A stretch of DNA of 64,000 nucleotides from Pengzhenrongella sicca (lineage in GTDB: Bacteria > Actinomycetota > Actinomycetes > Actinomycetales > Cellulomonadaceae), in assembly GCF_017569225.1 (NCBI RefSeq), contig NZ_CP071868.1, positions 992,001-1,056,000 of the forward strand, written 5' to 3'. Shown piece by piece: positions 32,303-40,709 of this stretch. Position 1 is the stretch's first letter. Every line of letters begins with the position of its first letter. A program made the position numbers and the translations under genes. The notes under the pieces were generated by a model, which worked only from the letters and a program-made list of their open reading frames with translations, was not told the DNA's origin and searched no databases.

Positions 32303-33142
32303 ATGAGGACTCGACGCCCGGCCGGCCCGGCCGGCGCCCTCGCGGGGGCGCTGCTGCTGGCCGGCTGCGTCGCGCCAGGACCGGGCGAGCCGGCGCCGAC
32401 GCCGCGGTCGAGCGCCGCGTCGACCGTCGCGCCCGCGCCCACTCGGGCCCCGAGCCCGACGCAGACGCCGACGCCCGCCCCGAGCCCGACGGCGGACCCG
32501 GCTCTCGCCCCCGCCCCGCCCCCGGACGGCGCTCCCGCGCCGGCGCCGGCTGAGCCGGTCCAGCCGCCCGAGCCGGCGTTCGCCGCGACGTCGGCGCCGA
32601 TCGGCCCGGAGCTCGCCGCGCGGATGGCGCCGTCGTGGCGGGCCGGGTGCCCGGTGCCGCTCGAGGAGCTGCGCTACCTCACGCTGACCCATCGCGGGTT
32701 CGGCGGCGAGGTGGTCACCGGCGAGCTGGTCGTGCATGCCGACGCCGTCGAGGCCGTGACGGGTGTGTTCCGCGCCCTGTTCGAGGCGGGCTACCCGATC
32801 CGCTCGATGCGGCTCGTCGACGACTTCGACGCCGACGACGACGCGTCGATGGCCGCCGACAACACGTCGGCGTTCAACTGCCGCGCCGTGGCGGGAACGT
32901 CGTCGTGGAGCGAGCACGCCTACGGGCGGGCGATCGACCTCAACCCGGTCGAGAACCCGTACGTGAGCGGCGCGGGCGTGTTCCCGCCCGCCGGGGCGCC
33001 GTTCGCCGACCGCCCGCAGGCGCCGGGCGTCGTGCACCCGGGTGACGCCGTCGTGCGCGCCTTCGCCGCCGCCGGCTGGGGCTGGGGCGGCACGTGGCGC
33101 GGCGCGAAGGACTACCAGCACTTCTCCGCGACCGGCCGCTGA
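32303..33142 (+). CDS. M15-family (VanY/endolysin-type) peptidase lipoprotein
   Basis: A 279-residue lipoprotein: signal peptide with lipobox LLAGC (C22), a long Pro/Ala/Thr-rich spacer (residues about 25-98) and a C-terminal M15_4 metallopeptidase domain. Zinc and catalytic motifs are S-E-H205-A-Y-G-R-A-I-D212-L-N-P and D-Y-Q-H273-F-S, with FNCRAVAG before. It should cleave peptide stems of peptidoglycan outside the membrane. The spacer may let it reach through the wall. ATG 32303 starts 28 bases after the methyltransferase, possibly in the same transcript. Confidence 0.9.
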   Translation: MRTRRPAGPAGALAGALLLAGCVAPGPGEPAPTPRSSAASTVAPAPTRAPSPTQTPTPAPSPTADPALAPAPPPDGAPAPAPAEPVQPPEPAFAATSAPIGPELAARMAPSWRAGCPVPLEELRYLTLTHRGFGGEVVTGELVVHADAVEAVTGVFRALFEAGYPIRSMRLVDDFDADDDASMAADNTSAFNCRAVAGTSSWSEHAYGRAIDLNPVENPYVSGAGVFPPAGAPFADRPQAPGVVHPGDAVVRAFAAAGWGWGGTWRGAKDYQHFSATGR

Positions 33143-33187
33143 CGGCCGGTCACGGGCTGGCGATCGGCCGGTCGCAGGCCGGTCGGG

Positions 33188-34006
33188 CTACTCGTCCGGG
33201 TCGGGGATCGCGTGCGGGAGGCGGCGCACGACGGCGGCCTCGGCGTCGGCGAGCACGCCCGCGCGGCTCGCGGCGGCGAACTCCCGGTCGCGGCGCTCCG
33301 TCAGCACGGCCGCGAGGAATGCCTCCGGGTGCGTGCCGGGCGGCGGGGGCGGCGCGACGTGCCGCTCGAACTGCCGGGTGAGGTCGCTGCCGAGCCGCAC
33401 GCGCGAGGCGGGGTGCAGCGACGCGGCCCGGCCGAGAAACTGCCGGGCGGCGAGCGCGGCGCCGTCGGGCAGCCGGCGCATGTCGGCCGTGTGCGCCCAG
33501 CCCGCGAGCTGGTAGGGCATCGCGAGCGGCGCGAGCGCGCGCTGGGCCCCCCGGACGCGGACCGCGTAGGTGCCGGCGACGATGTCGCCCACGCGCTTGC
33601 CGCGGGAGTTGAGCATCGAGGTGATGAGCGCGATCGAACCGAGGCTCAGCCAGAGCTCGCCCACCCCGGTCAGCGCCCGCACGAGCGCGTGCCGCAGCCG
33701 GACCGGGCCGCCGTCGTCGCGCACGATGCGGATGCCCGCGGCGAGCTTGCCGAGCGATCGGCCGCGGGTCAGCGTCTCGACGGTCGTCGGGAGGACCACG
33801 AGGAGGAGGACGACGGCGGCGATCGCGACCGCGCTCGCGGCGGCGTCGCTCAGGCCCGTGCCCAGCGCGCCGACGGCGGTGGTCAGGATGAGGGCGACCA
33901 CGACGACGACGACGAGGTCGAGCAGGGCGGCGAGCATGCGCGTGGCAAACGCGGCCGGGCGCGCGTCGAGCAGCACGCCCTCGCCCGTGAGGATCCCGTC
34001 GCTCAT
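33188..34006 (-). CDS. RDD family membrane protein
   Basis: A 272-residue protein: RDD-type N-terminal region (ARPAAFATRMLAALLDLVVVV, with the R...D pair), three hydrophobic helices and the family loop GRSLGKLAAGIRIVRDDGGP, followed by NSRGKRVGDIVAGTYAVRV. Residues about 160-272 form a soluble, charged cytoplasmic tail. It is divergent from the SpoIIM-type gene. RDD, SpoIIM, DUF58, MoxR and DUF4129 genes cluster in many actinobacteria, where a joint envelope role is suspected but unproven. The start is ATG 34006 with GAGG upstream. Confidence 0.88.
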   Translation of the reverse strand: MSDGILTGEGVLLDARPAAFATRMLAALLDLVVVVVVALILTTAVGALGTGLSDAAASAVAIAAVVLLLVVLPTTVETLTRGRSLGKLAAGIRIVRDDGGPVRLRHALVRALTGVGELWLSLGSIALITSMLNSRGKRVGDIVAGTYAVRVRGAQRALAPLAMPYQLAGWAHTADMRRLPDGAALAARQFLGRAASLHPASRVRLGSDLTRQFERHVAPPPPPGTHPEAFLAAVLTERRDREFAAASRAGVLADAEAAVVRRLPHAIPDPDE

Positions 34007-34115
34007 CGCTGCGCCTCTCGTCGGTCCGCCGGCACCGGGTGGTGCCCGCGAGCGGGCCACCCAGTTGCGCGCGGGACGCCGACCGGCGCACCCGTGCTGT
34101 GGCAGGGTAGCGGGC

Positions 34116-35105
34116 GTGGACCTCGACGCGTTCTCCGCCGTGCGCGGCCCGCAGTGGGCGCGCCTGCGCGAGCTCACCCGGCGACGCCGGCTGACGGGCT
34201 GCGAGGCCGACGAGCTCGTTCGCCTGTACCAGTCCGTCGCGACCGATCTGTCGACCGTGCGCTCCACCGCGCCCGACCCGGCGACGGTCTCGCGCCTGTC
34301 CGACCTGCTTGGCCGGGCCCGCACCGCGATCGCCGGCTCGCACGAGCCGGCGCTGCGGGACGTCACGCACTTCGTGGGGGCGTCGCTGCCCGCCGCGCTG
34401 TACCGCATCCGCTGGTGGACGGTCGCGGTGACGGCCAGCTGCGTCGTGCTGGCGCTGATCGCGGGCTGGTGGGTCGCGACCGAGCCCGGCGCCCTCGCCG
34501 CGCTGATGACCCCGAGCCAGCAGGACGAGTACGTCAACAACGCGTTCGAGCAGTACTACGACCCGTCCGCCGGGTTCGCCGCGATGGTGTGGACCAACAA
34601 CGCGTGGATCGCCGCCCAGTGCGTCGGCCTCGGCATCACCGGCATCTGGCCCGTCCTCGTGCTGGTCAGCAACGCGGTCTCGGTCGGGGCCATCGGCGGC
34701 CTCATGGCCACGCACGGCCGGCTCGACGTGTTCCTGTCTCTGATCGCCCCGCACGGCCTGCTCGAGCTGACCGCGGTGTTCGTCGCGGGCGCGGCGGGGC
34801 TGCGGATCTTCTGGACCTGGGTGGACCCCGGCCCGCGCCCGCGCCTGCAGGCGCTGGCCGAGGAGGGCCGCGCGCTGTTCACCGTCGCGATCGGCCTCGT
34901 CGGCGTGCTCGCGGTCTCGGGTTTGATCGAGGGCTTCCTCACGGGCTCGAGCCTGCCGTGGGCGGTCAAGCTCACGGTGGGTGTGCTGGCCCTGGCCGGC
35001 TTCTGGACCTACACGATCGTGCTCGGGCGGCGGGCCGTCGCCGCGGGCGAGACCGGCGACCTCGACGCCGACCGCGCCGGTCACGTGCTGCCGGTCGCGG
35101 GGTAG
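34116..35105 (+). CDS. SpoIIM/DUF95-family membrane protein
   Basis: A 329-residue protein with a helical cytoplasmic N-terminus (VDLDAFSAVRGPQWARL, then RRRRLTGCEADELVRLYQ), followed by about five hydrophobic helices including FVGASLPAALYRIRWW and APHGLLELTAVFVAGAAG, the latter the conserved signature of stage II sporulation protein M. Non-sporulating actinobacteria carry this protein beside RDD and MoxR genes. Its role outside sporulation is not settled. The GTG at 34116 is chosen because family similarity begins there. It is divergent from the RDD gene, with 109 bp between the starts. Confidence 0.88.
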   Translation: MDLDAFSAVRGPQWARLRELTRRRRLTGCEADELVRLYQSVATDLSTVRSTAPDPATVSRLSDLLGRARTAIAGSHEPALRDVTHFVGASLPAALYRIRWWTVAVTASCVVLALIAGWWVATEPGALAALMTPSQQDEYVNNAFEQYYDPSAGFAAMVWTNNAWIAAQCVGLGITGIWPVLVLVSNAVSVGAIGGLMATHGRLDVFLSLIAPHGLLELTAVFVAGAAGLRIFWTWVDPGPRPRLQALAEEGRALFTVAIGLVGVLAVSGLIEGFLTGSSLPWAVKLTVGVLALAGFWTYTIVLGRRAVAAGETGDLDADRAGHVLPVAG

Positions 35106-35135
35106 GCCGCGGGGGAGCTGGCGCCGATCAGCGCC

Positions 35136-36299
35136 CTAGCCGTCGGCCGGCAGGACCTCCACGCGGCGGGTCTGCGCGGTGTCGGCCATGAACTCGACCA
35201 GCGCGGCGCCCTCCGCCTCCACGGCGGCCCGGTCCGCCCGCGCGAGAGTCGCGAACGGCTCGACGACGAGCGTGGCGTCCCGGCCCGCGCGCCGCGTCGT
35301 CCACGCGCCCGCGACGACGCCGCCGACCAGGAGCGTTCCCGGCACGGCCCCGTTCGCACGCCACAGCCGACGGCGGTCCGGCTCGCTCACGAGGCGGGTG
35401 CGGTCGGCGTGCGCGACGGTCAGGCCGTCGAACTCCGGCAGGAAGCGGACCGGCGCCGGTGTGCCCGGGTCGGGCCGCGGGGCGTCGGGCAGGTCGAACA
35501 GCTCCCGCCCCGACCGCGCGCCCGGGCCCGGCTCCGAGCGGAACGTCACCAGGCGCGGGCGCAGCCGCTCGAGCGCGGGGGCCAGGCGCGTCAGCCCGCT
35601 CCACCGCTGGGCGTCGGCGACGCTGGCCGGACCGTACGCCGCCAGGTAGCGCAGCACGAGGGCGTCGAGCGCCTCCTCGCGGGCGCCGGGTGCGGCGAGG
35701 TCGGGCGGCTCGCGCTGGAGCCAGGCGCGCGTCGTCGTCCACACGGCGGGGCCGGTCCGGCCCCACACGGCGCGCGGCGGCACCTGGACGAGGGGGAGCA
35801 GCGCGCGGGCGGCCTGCGCGAGCGCCGCGCCGTCGGTGCCCGGCCAGCCGGCCGCGAGCCGGGCGCCGAGCTCGGCCGGGGCGAGCGGGTGCTCCTCGAG
35901 CAGCTCGCGCGCGGCGGCGGCGACCGCCGCGAGGTCGACGCCCTCGAGCGCGCGGCGGTACGTCGCGTTCACGCGCACCGCGTCCGCGAGCAGCGGCTCG
36001 AGCAGGACCGGCAGCGCGAGCGCGTCGTCGGCGGTGAGCAGGTGGATCGTGCCCCGCATCACGACGATGCGCGCCGCGGTCCGGTCCACGAGGCGGTCGG
36101 CCAGGTCGGCGTGCGCGAAGCCCGCGAGCCGCGTCCACAGCCCGGCGTAGGGCGCCCACGGCGCCTGCGCCTGCAGCCCGATCAGGTGCTCGAGCAGGGC
36201 CGGCACCCCCAGGTCGGTGCGCGCGAGCAGGTGCTGGCGGGCGAGCGTCGCGCGGCCGAGGGCGGCCGGGCTCAGAGGGGGACCGGCCGCGCGGGTCAC
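35136..36299 (-). CDS. Winged-helix DNA-binding protein of the AlkZ/HTH_42 family
   Basis: A 387-residue protein with the HTH_42 fold of three winged-helix modules: ALLEHLIGLQAQAPWAPY contains Q43-A-Q45, the QxQ catalytic motif of AlkZ glycosylases. RIVVMRGTIHLLTADDALAL and FLPEFDGLTVAHADRTR are conserved landmarks. AlkZ removes azinomycin crosslinks from DNA, and relatives may repair other bulky lesions or have no known activity. It sits between the SpoIIM gene and the DUF58 operon, same strand as the latter (28-bp gap), so it may be co-transcribed. Confidence 0.84.
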   Translation of the reverse strand: MTRAAGPPLSPAALGRATLARQHLLARTDLGVPALLEHLIGLQAQAPWAPYAGLWTRLAGFAHADLADRLVDRTAARIVVMRGTIHLLTADDALALPVLLEPLLADAVRVNATYRRALEGVDLAAVAAAARELLEEHPLAPAELGARLAAGWPGTDGAALAQAARALLPLVQVPPRAVWGRTGPAVWTTTRAWLQREPPDLAAPGAREEALDALVLRYLAAYGPASVADAQRWSGLTRLAPALERLRPRLVTFRSEPGPGARSGRELFDLPDAPRPDPGTPAPVRFLPEFDGLTVAHADRTRLVSEPDRRRLWRANGAVPGTLLVGGVVAGAWTTRRAGRDATLVVEPFATLARADRAAVEAEGAALVEFMADTAQTRRVEVLPADG

Positions 36300-36327
36300 G
36301 GCGCTCAGCCCCGGCGCCGGCCGGAGC

Positions 36328-37620
36328 TCACAGCCGGCCCGTGGCCTTGAGCGCGAGGTACCGGTCGGCGAGCTGGGGGGCGAGGTCGCCGGGGAGCGCG
36401 TCGACGACCTCGACGCCGCGGCGGCGCAGCCGCACGGCGACGGCGGCTCGCTCGAGCTCGCCGCGCTCGGCGGCGGCGGCGTCGAACACGGCGGCCGCCC
36501 CGTCCCGGCCGGTGAGCAGCTCCGCGACCTCGGGGTCGCGCACCGACGCCAGCACGACCTGGTGCCCGGCCGTGAGCTGGCCGACGACGCCGAGCAGCCC
36601 CGACTCGACCGCGGCCGGTTCGAGCGAGGACAGCAGCACGACGAGCGAGCGCTGGGACAGGCGCTCGCGGACCAGCCCGACGACGCCGGGCCAGTCGGTC
36701 TCGACGAGCGCCGGCTCGAGCGGCGCCAGCGCGTCGGCGAGCGCCGGCATCAGCTGCGTGCCGCTCGCGCCGGCGACGCGCGCGCGCAGCCGGCGGTCGT
36801 ACGCGACCAGCTCGACGCGGTCGCCGGCCCGCGCGGCGAGCGCGCCCAGCAGGAGCACCGACTCGATCGACGCATCGAGCCGCGGCGCGTCGCCGACCCG
36901 GGCGGCGGCGGTCCGGGACGTGTCGAGCACCATCAGCACCCGGCGGTCGCGCTCGGGCCGCCAGGTGCGCACCACGACCTCGGAGCGGCGGGCGGTCGCG
37001 CGCCAGTCGATCGAGCGGACGTCGTCGCCGATGACGTACTCGCGCAGCGAGTCGAACTCCGTGCCCTGGCCGCGCACCTGGACCGCGGCCAGGCCGTCCA
37101 GCTCGCGCAGCCGCGCGAGCCGGCTCGGCAGGTGGCGCCGCGAGGCGAACTCGGGCAGCACGCGCAGGCGCGCGGGCACGTCCATCGACGCCTGCCGCGC
37201 CGCGAGGCCGAGCGGCCCGAACGAACGGATCGTCACGCGGTCGGCGAGACGGTCCCCGCGCCGGGTCGGCACGAGGACGGTGGTCAGGCGGCGGGACTCC
37301 CCGGGCGGCAGGTCGAGCGGGTGCCGGTTGCCCCGCGCCCCGGCCGACGGCTGCCACGCGTCCCGCACGAGGGCGCGCAGCCGCCGGTCCGACAGGTTGG
37401 TCAGCGTGAGCACCGACCGCGCCTGCTCCGTCAGCCGCACCGAGCCCGGCACGTCGCGCGCCACGGCGACCGACCGGGGTGACGCCGCGAGTCGCGCGTC
37501 GAGCGCGCAGGCCGCCACGACGGCGAGCGCCCAGAGCAGGACCGTGCCGGGAACCGGCACGAGCGCGACCGGCACGAGCCCGAGCGCCGCCAGGACGACC
37601 GCGCGCCAGGTCACCGCCAC
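36328..37620 (-). CDS. DUF58 domain-containing protein
   Basis: A 430-residue membrane-anchored protein: two adjacent hydrophobic helices at residues about 5-45, a beta domain, and the DUF58 core GTEFDSLREYVIGDDVRSID followed by WRATARR near residues 190-210. A VWA-like region (VLMVLDTSRTAAARVG) follows. DUF58 proteins pair with MoxR ATPases, and the moxR gene lies just upstream on the same strand. The pair is thought to act in protein maturation or metal-dependent assembly, by analogy only. Confidence 0.88.
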   Translation of the reverse strand: MAVTWRAVVLAALGLVPVALVPVPGTVLLWALAVVAACALDARLAASPRSVAVARDVPGSVRLTEQARSVLTLTNLSDRRLRALVRDAWQPSAGARGNRHPLDLPPGESRRLTTVLVPTRRGDRLADRVTIRSFGPLGLAARQASMDVPARLRVLPEFASRRHLPSRLARLRELDGLAAVQVRGQGTEFDSLREYVIGDDVRSIDWRATARRSEVVVRTWRPERDRRVLMVLDTSRTAAARVGDAPRLDASIESVLLLGALAARAGDRVELVAYDRRLRARVAGASGTQLMPALADALAPLEPALVETDWPGVVGLVRERLSQRSLVVLLSSLEPAAVESGLLGVVGQLTAGHQVVLASVRDPEVAELLTGRDGAAAVFDAAAAERGELERAAVAVRLRRRGVEVVDALPGDLAPQLADRYLALKATGRL

Positions 37621-37675
37621 GGGATCGGCCCCCCGGCCCGGCCCGCCGGGAATGACAGCTGAGAGGGCATCGGCG

Positions 37676-38773
37676 TCAGCGGGGGACCGGGACCGCGGCG
37701 AGCACGGTGTCCAGCACGCTCTCGGCCGTGACTCCCTCGAGCTCGGCCTCGGCGCGCAGCTGCACCCGGTGGCGCAGCGTGGGGTGCGCGAGCGCCTTGA
37801 CGTCGTCGGGCGTGACGTAGGCGCGGCCCACGAGCCACGCCCACGCCCGTGCGGTCGCGAGCAGCGCCGTCGCGCCGCGGGGGGAGACGCCGAGGGACAG
37901 CGACGGCGAGAGCCGGGTCGCGCGGCAGACGTCGACGGCGTACCCGAGCACCTCGCGCGAGACCTGCACGCGCGCGACTTCGGCGCGCGCCCGGGCCAGC
38001 ACCTCGATGCCCGCGACCGGCCGGATGCCGGCGGCGCGCAGGTTGCGGGGGTCGAAGCCGGCCGCGTGCCGGGCCAGCACCTCGATCTCCTGGTCGCGCT
38101 CCGGCATCGGCAGCACCAGCTTGAGCAGGAACCGGTCGAGCTGCGCCTCCGGCAGGGAGTAGGTGCCCTCGTACTCGACGGGATTCTGCGTCGCGATGAC
38201 CAGGAACGGGTCGGGCAGCGGGCGCGGCGTGCCGTCGACGCTCACCTGCCGCTCCTCCATCGCCTCGAGCAGCGAGGCCTGCGTCTTGGGGGGCGTGCGG
38301 TTGATCTCGTCCGCCAGCAGCAGGTTCGTGAAGACCGGCCCCTTGCGGAAGGAGAACTCGGCCGTGCGCGCGTCGTAGACCAGCGAGCCGGTCACGTCGC
38401 CCGGCATGAGGTCGGGCGTGAACTGCACGCGCTTGGTGTCGAGGTCGAGCGCGGCGGCCAGCGAGCGCACGAGCAGCGTCTTGGCCACGCCCGGGACGCC
38501 CTCGAGCAGCACGTGGCCGCGGCACAGCAGGGCGATGACCAGCCCGGTCACGGCGGCGTCCTGCCCGACGACCGCCTTGGCGACCTCGGCACGCACAGCG
38601 CCGAGGGCGTCGCGCAGGTCTGTCTCGGGCGGAACAGGGTCCGGGCGGGGAACAGAGTCCGTGGGGGGAACAGAGTCCGTGCGGGGAACAGAGTCCGCGG
38701 GGGGCCCGGAGTCAGTGACGGGCTCCGCACCGCTCGGGTCGGTTGGCGGTGCCTCGGGGTATGCCTCGGTCAC
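37676..38773 (-). CDS. MoxR family AAA+ ATPase
   Basis: A 365-residue AAA+ ATPase. Residues about 1-55 are an acidic, proline-rich tail with hexapeptide repeats (SVPRTD, SVPPTD). The AAA core follows, with VGQDAAVTGLVIALL, Walker A EGVPGVAKT, Walker B LLADEINRTPPKTQASLLEAM, sensor 1 VIATQNPVEYEGTY and LPEAQLDRF. MoxR ATPases act as chaperones with VWA/DUF58 partners. The GTG start overlaps the DUF4350 stop (GTGA), and the DUF58 gene follows after 55 bp. Confidence 0.92.
   Translation of the reverse strand: MTEAYPEAPPTDPSGAEPVTDSGPPADSVPRTDSVPPTDSVPRPDPVPPETDLRDALGAVRAEVAKAVVGQDAAVTGLVIALLCRGHVLLEGVPGVAKTLLVRSLAAALDLDTKRVQFTPDLMPGDVTGSLVYDARTAEFSFRKGPVFTNLLLADEINRTPPKTQASLLEAMEERQVSVDGTPRPLPDPFLVIATQNPVEYEGTYSLPEAQLDRFLLKLVLPMPERDQEIEVLARHAAGFDPRNLRAAGIRPVAGIEVLARARAEVARVQVSREVLGYAVDVCRATRLSPSLSLGVSPRGATALLATARAWAWLVGRAYVTPDDVKALAHPTLRHRVQLRAEAELEGVTAESVLDTVLAAVPVPR
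38629..38700. repeat. In-frame 18-bp tandem repeat in the moxR N-terminus
   Basis: The block GAACAG recurs at exactly 18-bp intervals (38632, 38650, 38668, 38686). Reading leftward, the repeat encodes six-residue units of the form D-S-V-P-x-x in the disordered N-terminal tail of the MoxR protein. A decayed fifth unit is visible to the right. Confidence 0.88.
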
Positions 38774-40050
38774 AGGTGGTGAACCTCGCTCTCCAGGTCG
38801 TCCAGCCGCCGGGCCAGCAGCTCCAGCCCGGCGTCGTCGGTCGGTGGTGGTCCGTACAGCAGCGCCGCCACGTCGTCGGTGCGCCGCCCCGTCGCCGCGG
38901 CGAGCGCGTCGATCACAGCATGCGCCCCCGCCGTCCGGGGCAGGCCGACGCGCGCCGCCGCGCGGGACGCGGTGCCGGCGCGCAGGGCCGCCGCCGCGTG
39001 CCCGTACACGCGCGAGCGGCGATAGAGCCGCCCGCGCCCGCGGGTCGTCTCGGCGGCGCGGACGATGACGGGCAGCGGCTCGGTGACGAGCCGCCCCAGC
39101 CGGCGGCCCCGCCACACCGCGGCGACCGCGGCGACGAGCAGCAGCTGGAGCCCGACGACCGGGGCCCACGGCGGCAGCAGGTCGCTCGTGCCCGGCCCGG
39201 CGGCCTCGGTGCCGAAGTCCGTCGACGACGGCACGTACCAGGTCAGGGCCTCGTGGCGGCCGAGCACGCGGAGCGCCAGCGCGGCGTTCCCCTCGGCCGT
39301 GAGGGCGTCGTTCGTCAGGATCGACCGGTCGCCGAGGGCGACGACGCGGCGCGCGCCGTCGTCGACGGCGAGGTAGGCGCCCGCCCCGCCGGCAACCGCA
39401 GGGAAGCAGACGACCGCGTCGGGGGTGCGCGCGAGGTACCCCGCGCCGCCGGTGCGGATCGAGCCCGCGGTCGCGGCGTCGTCGTCGGCGCACTCGGCCT
39501 GGCGCACGGACGAGCCCGCGGCCGGGGCGACGTCGGCGACCTCGCCGGCGGTCGTCACCGCGTCGAGCAGGTACGCGTCGGGGTCGAGCAGGACGAGGTC
39601 CGCCTCGGTCGCGGCGATCGCCTCGACCTGGTCGTCGCCGAGGAGCGCGCTGCCGGTCACGAGCAGCGTGCTGCCGGCGACGGCGGCCTGCACGGCCTCG
39701 CCCGAGGTCCGGACGTAGCGGATCTCGACGCCCTGGCGGCCGAGGATCTGGGCGACCGCGCGGGCGCCGGTCCCCGCGGGGTTGTCGGGGGCGAGGGCCA
39801 CGCTCGAGGTGACGGGCTGCGGCAGGGCCGCGGCGACGGCGACGATCGCGACGAGGCTCGCCAGGGCGAGCGGCCAGCGCCACCGGCGCCAGCGTCCCCG
39901 CGCGCGGGTCCGGGCGGTCGTGCCGTCCCCGACGACGGCGCGCCGCGGCTGCGCGCGCACGGCCGGGTCCGCGCCGGGTGAGCTCGCCGGGATCAGTGCG
40001 GGCGCAAGCGCGGGCGCGGCGCTGCCGGCCGGCGGCACGGGCACGGTCAC
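38770..40050 (-). CDS. DUF4350 domain-containing membrane protein
   Basis: A 426-residue protein with a basic cytoplasmic N-terminus ending RWRRWRW, a first membrane helix (LALASLVAIVAVAAALPQP), a DUF4350 extracytoplasmic domain (TGARAVAQILGRQGVEIRYV ... AVAGSTLLVTGSALLG) and a second helix (WAPVVGLQLLLVAAVAAVW) before a cytoplasmic tail. DUF4350 has a GATase-like or ABC-transport-associated fold. The GTG start is coupled to the DUF4129 stop, so the gene belongs to the MoxR operon. Function unknown. Confidence 0.85.
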   Translation of the reverse strand: MTVPVPPAGSAAPALAPALIPASSPGADPAVRAQPRRAVVGDGTTARTRARGRWRRWRWPLALASLVAIVAVAAALPQPVTSSVALAPDNPAGTGARAVAQILGRQGVEIRYVRTSGEAVQAAVAGSTLLVTGSALLGDDQVEAIAATEADLVLLDPDAYLLDAVTTAGEVADVAPAAGSSVRQAECADDDAATAGSIRTGGAGYLARTPDAVVCFPAVAGGAGAYLAVDDGARRVVALGDRSILTNDALTAEGNAALALRVLGRHEALTWYVPSSTDFGTEAAGPGTSDLLPPWAPVVGLQLLLVAAVAAVWRGRRLGRLVTEPLPVIVRAAETTRGRGRLYRRSRVYGHAAAALRAGTASRAAARVGLPRTAGAHAVIDALAAATGRRTDDVAALLYGPPPTDDAGLELLARRLDDLESEVHHL

Positions 40051-40709
40051 GGCGCGTCGACCAGCGGTCGGGCGGCGGGCGCGGCGGGCCGGGTGCCGGC
40101 CGCGGCGGCGTCCAGGCCGCGCAGCCACGCGTCGTCGGCCGGGCTCGCCGCGGCCTTGCCGTAGAAGACGTCGTCGAACAGCCGGCTCGCGCGCGCCAGG
40201 TCGCCCGCGTGCGCCGGCAGGACGGCGCCCGCCGTGAGCGCCGCCTCGTGCGCGGTCCGGCCGGGCCGCTCGTCGAGCAGCGCGCGCTCCTCGAGCCCGC
40301 GCACGATGGCCCGGAACCGCTCGAGCACCGCGGCGGGCCAGTCGCCCCGCGCCGCCTGGGCATCGGCCGCGGCGCGCAGGTCGGCGGCGCTGCGCGCGTC
40401 GGCGCCGAGCACGACGGCCGACGACGCCGCCCGGCGGGCCAGGCGGACCGGGCCGGCCACCCAGAACGCCACGGCGACGACGATCAGCACGGCGAGCACC
40501 ACCAGCGCGGCGACGACTCCCGCGGGCAGGCCCAGGCCCGGTACCTCGACGCCGTCGAACAGTGACACGAACCAGTCGATGAACCGGTCGAGCAGGCTCC
40601 GGCCCTGCCGGTACACGGGGTCGGCCAGCTCCTGCGTCGCCCAGCGGCGCGCCGTCGGCGCGTCCGGCGTCACCGGCACGTCAAGGAGCAGGCGGCCCGG
40701 ACCTCTCAC
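40047..40709 (-). CDS. DUF4129 domain-containing protein
   Basis: A 220-residue protein with one strong membrane helix (AGVVAALVVLAVLIVVAVAF) and the DUF4129 C-terminal region: WPAAVLERFRAIVRGLEERALL, DERPGRTAHEAAL, and a late FDDVFYGK. DUF4129 resembles the C-terminal domain of transglutaminase-fold proteins that also associate with MoxR/DUF58. GTG start overlapping the preceding gene. Part of the same five-gene operon. Confidence 0.87.
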   Translation of the reverse strand: MRGPGRLLLDVPVTPDAPTARRWATQELADPVYRQGRSLLDRFIDWFVSLFDGVEVPGLGLPAGVVAALVVLAVLIVVAVAFWVAGPVRLARRAASSAVVLGADARSAADLRAAADAQAARGDWPAAVLERFRAIVRGLEERALLDERPGRTAHEAALTAGAVLPAHAGDLARASRLFDDVFYGKAAASPADDAWLRGLDAAAAGTRPAAPAARPLVDAP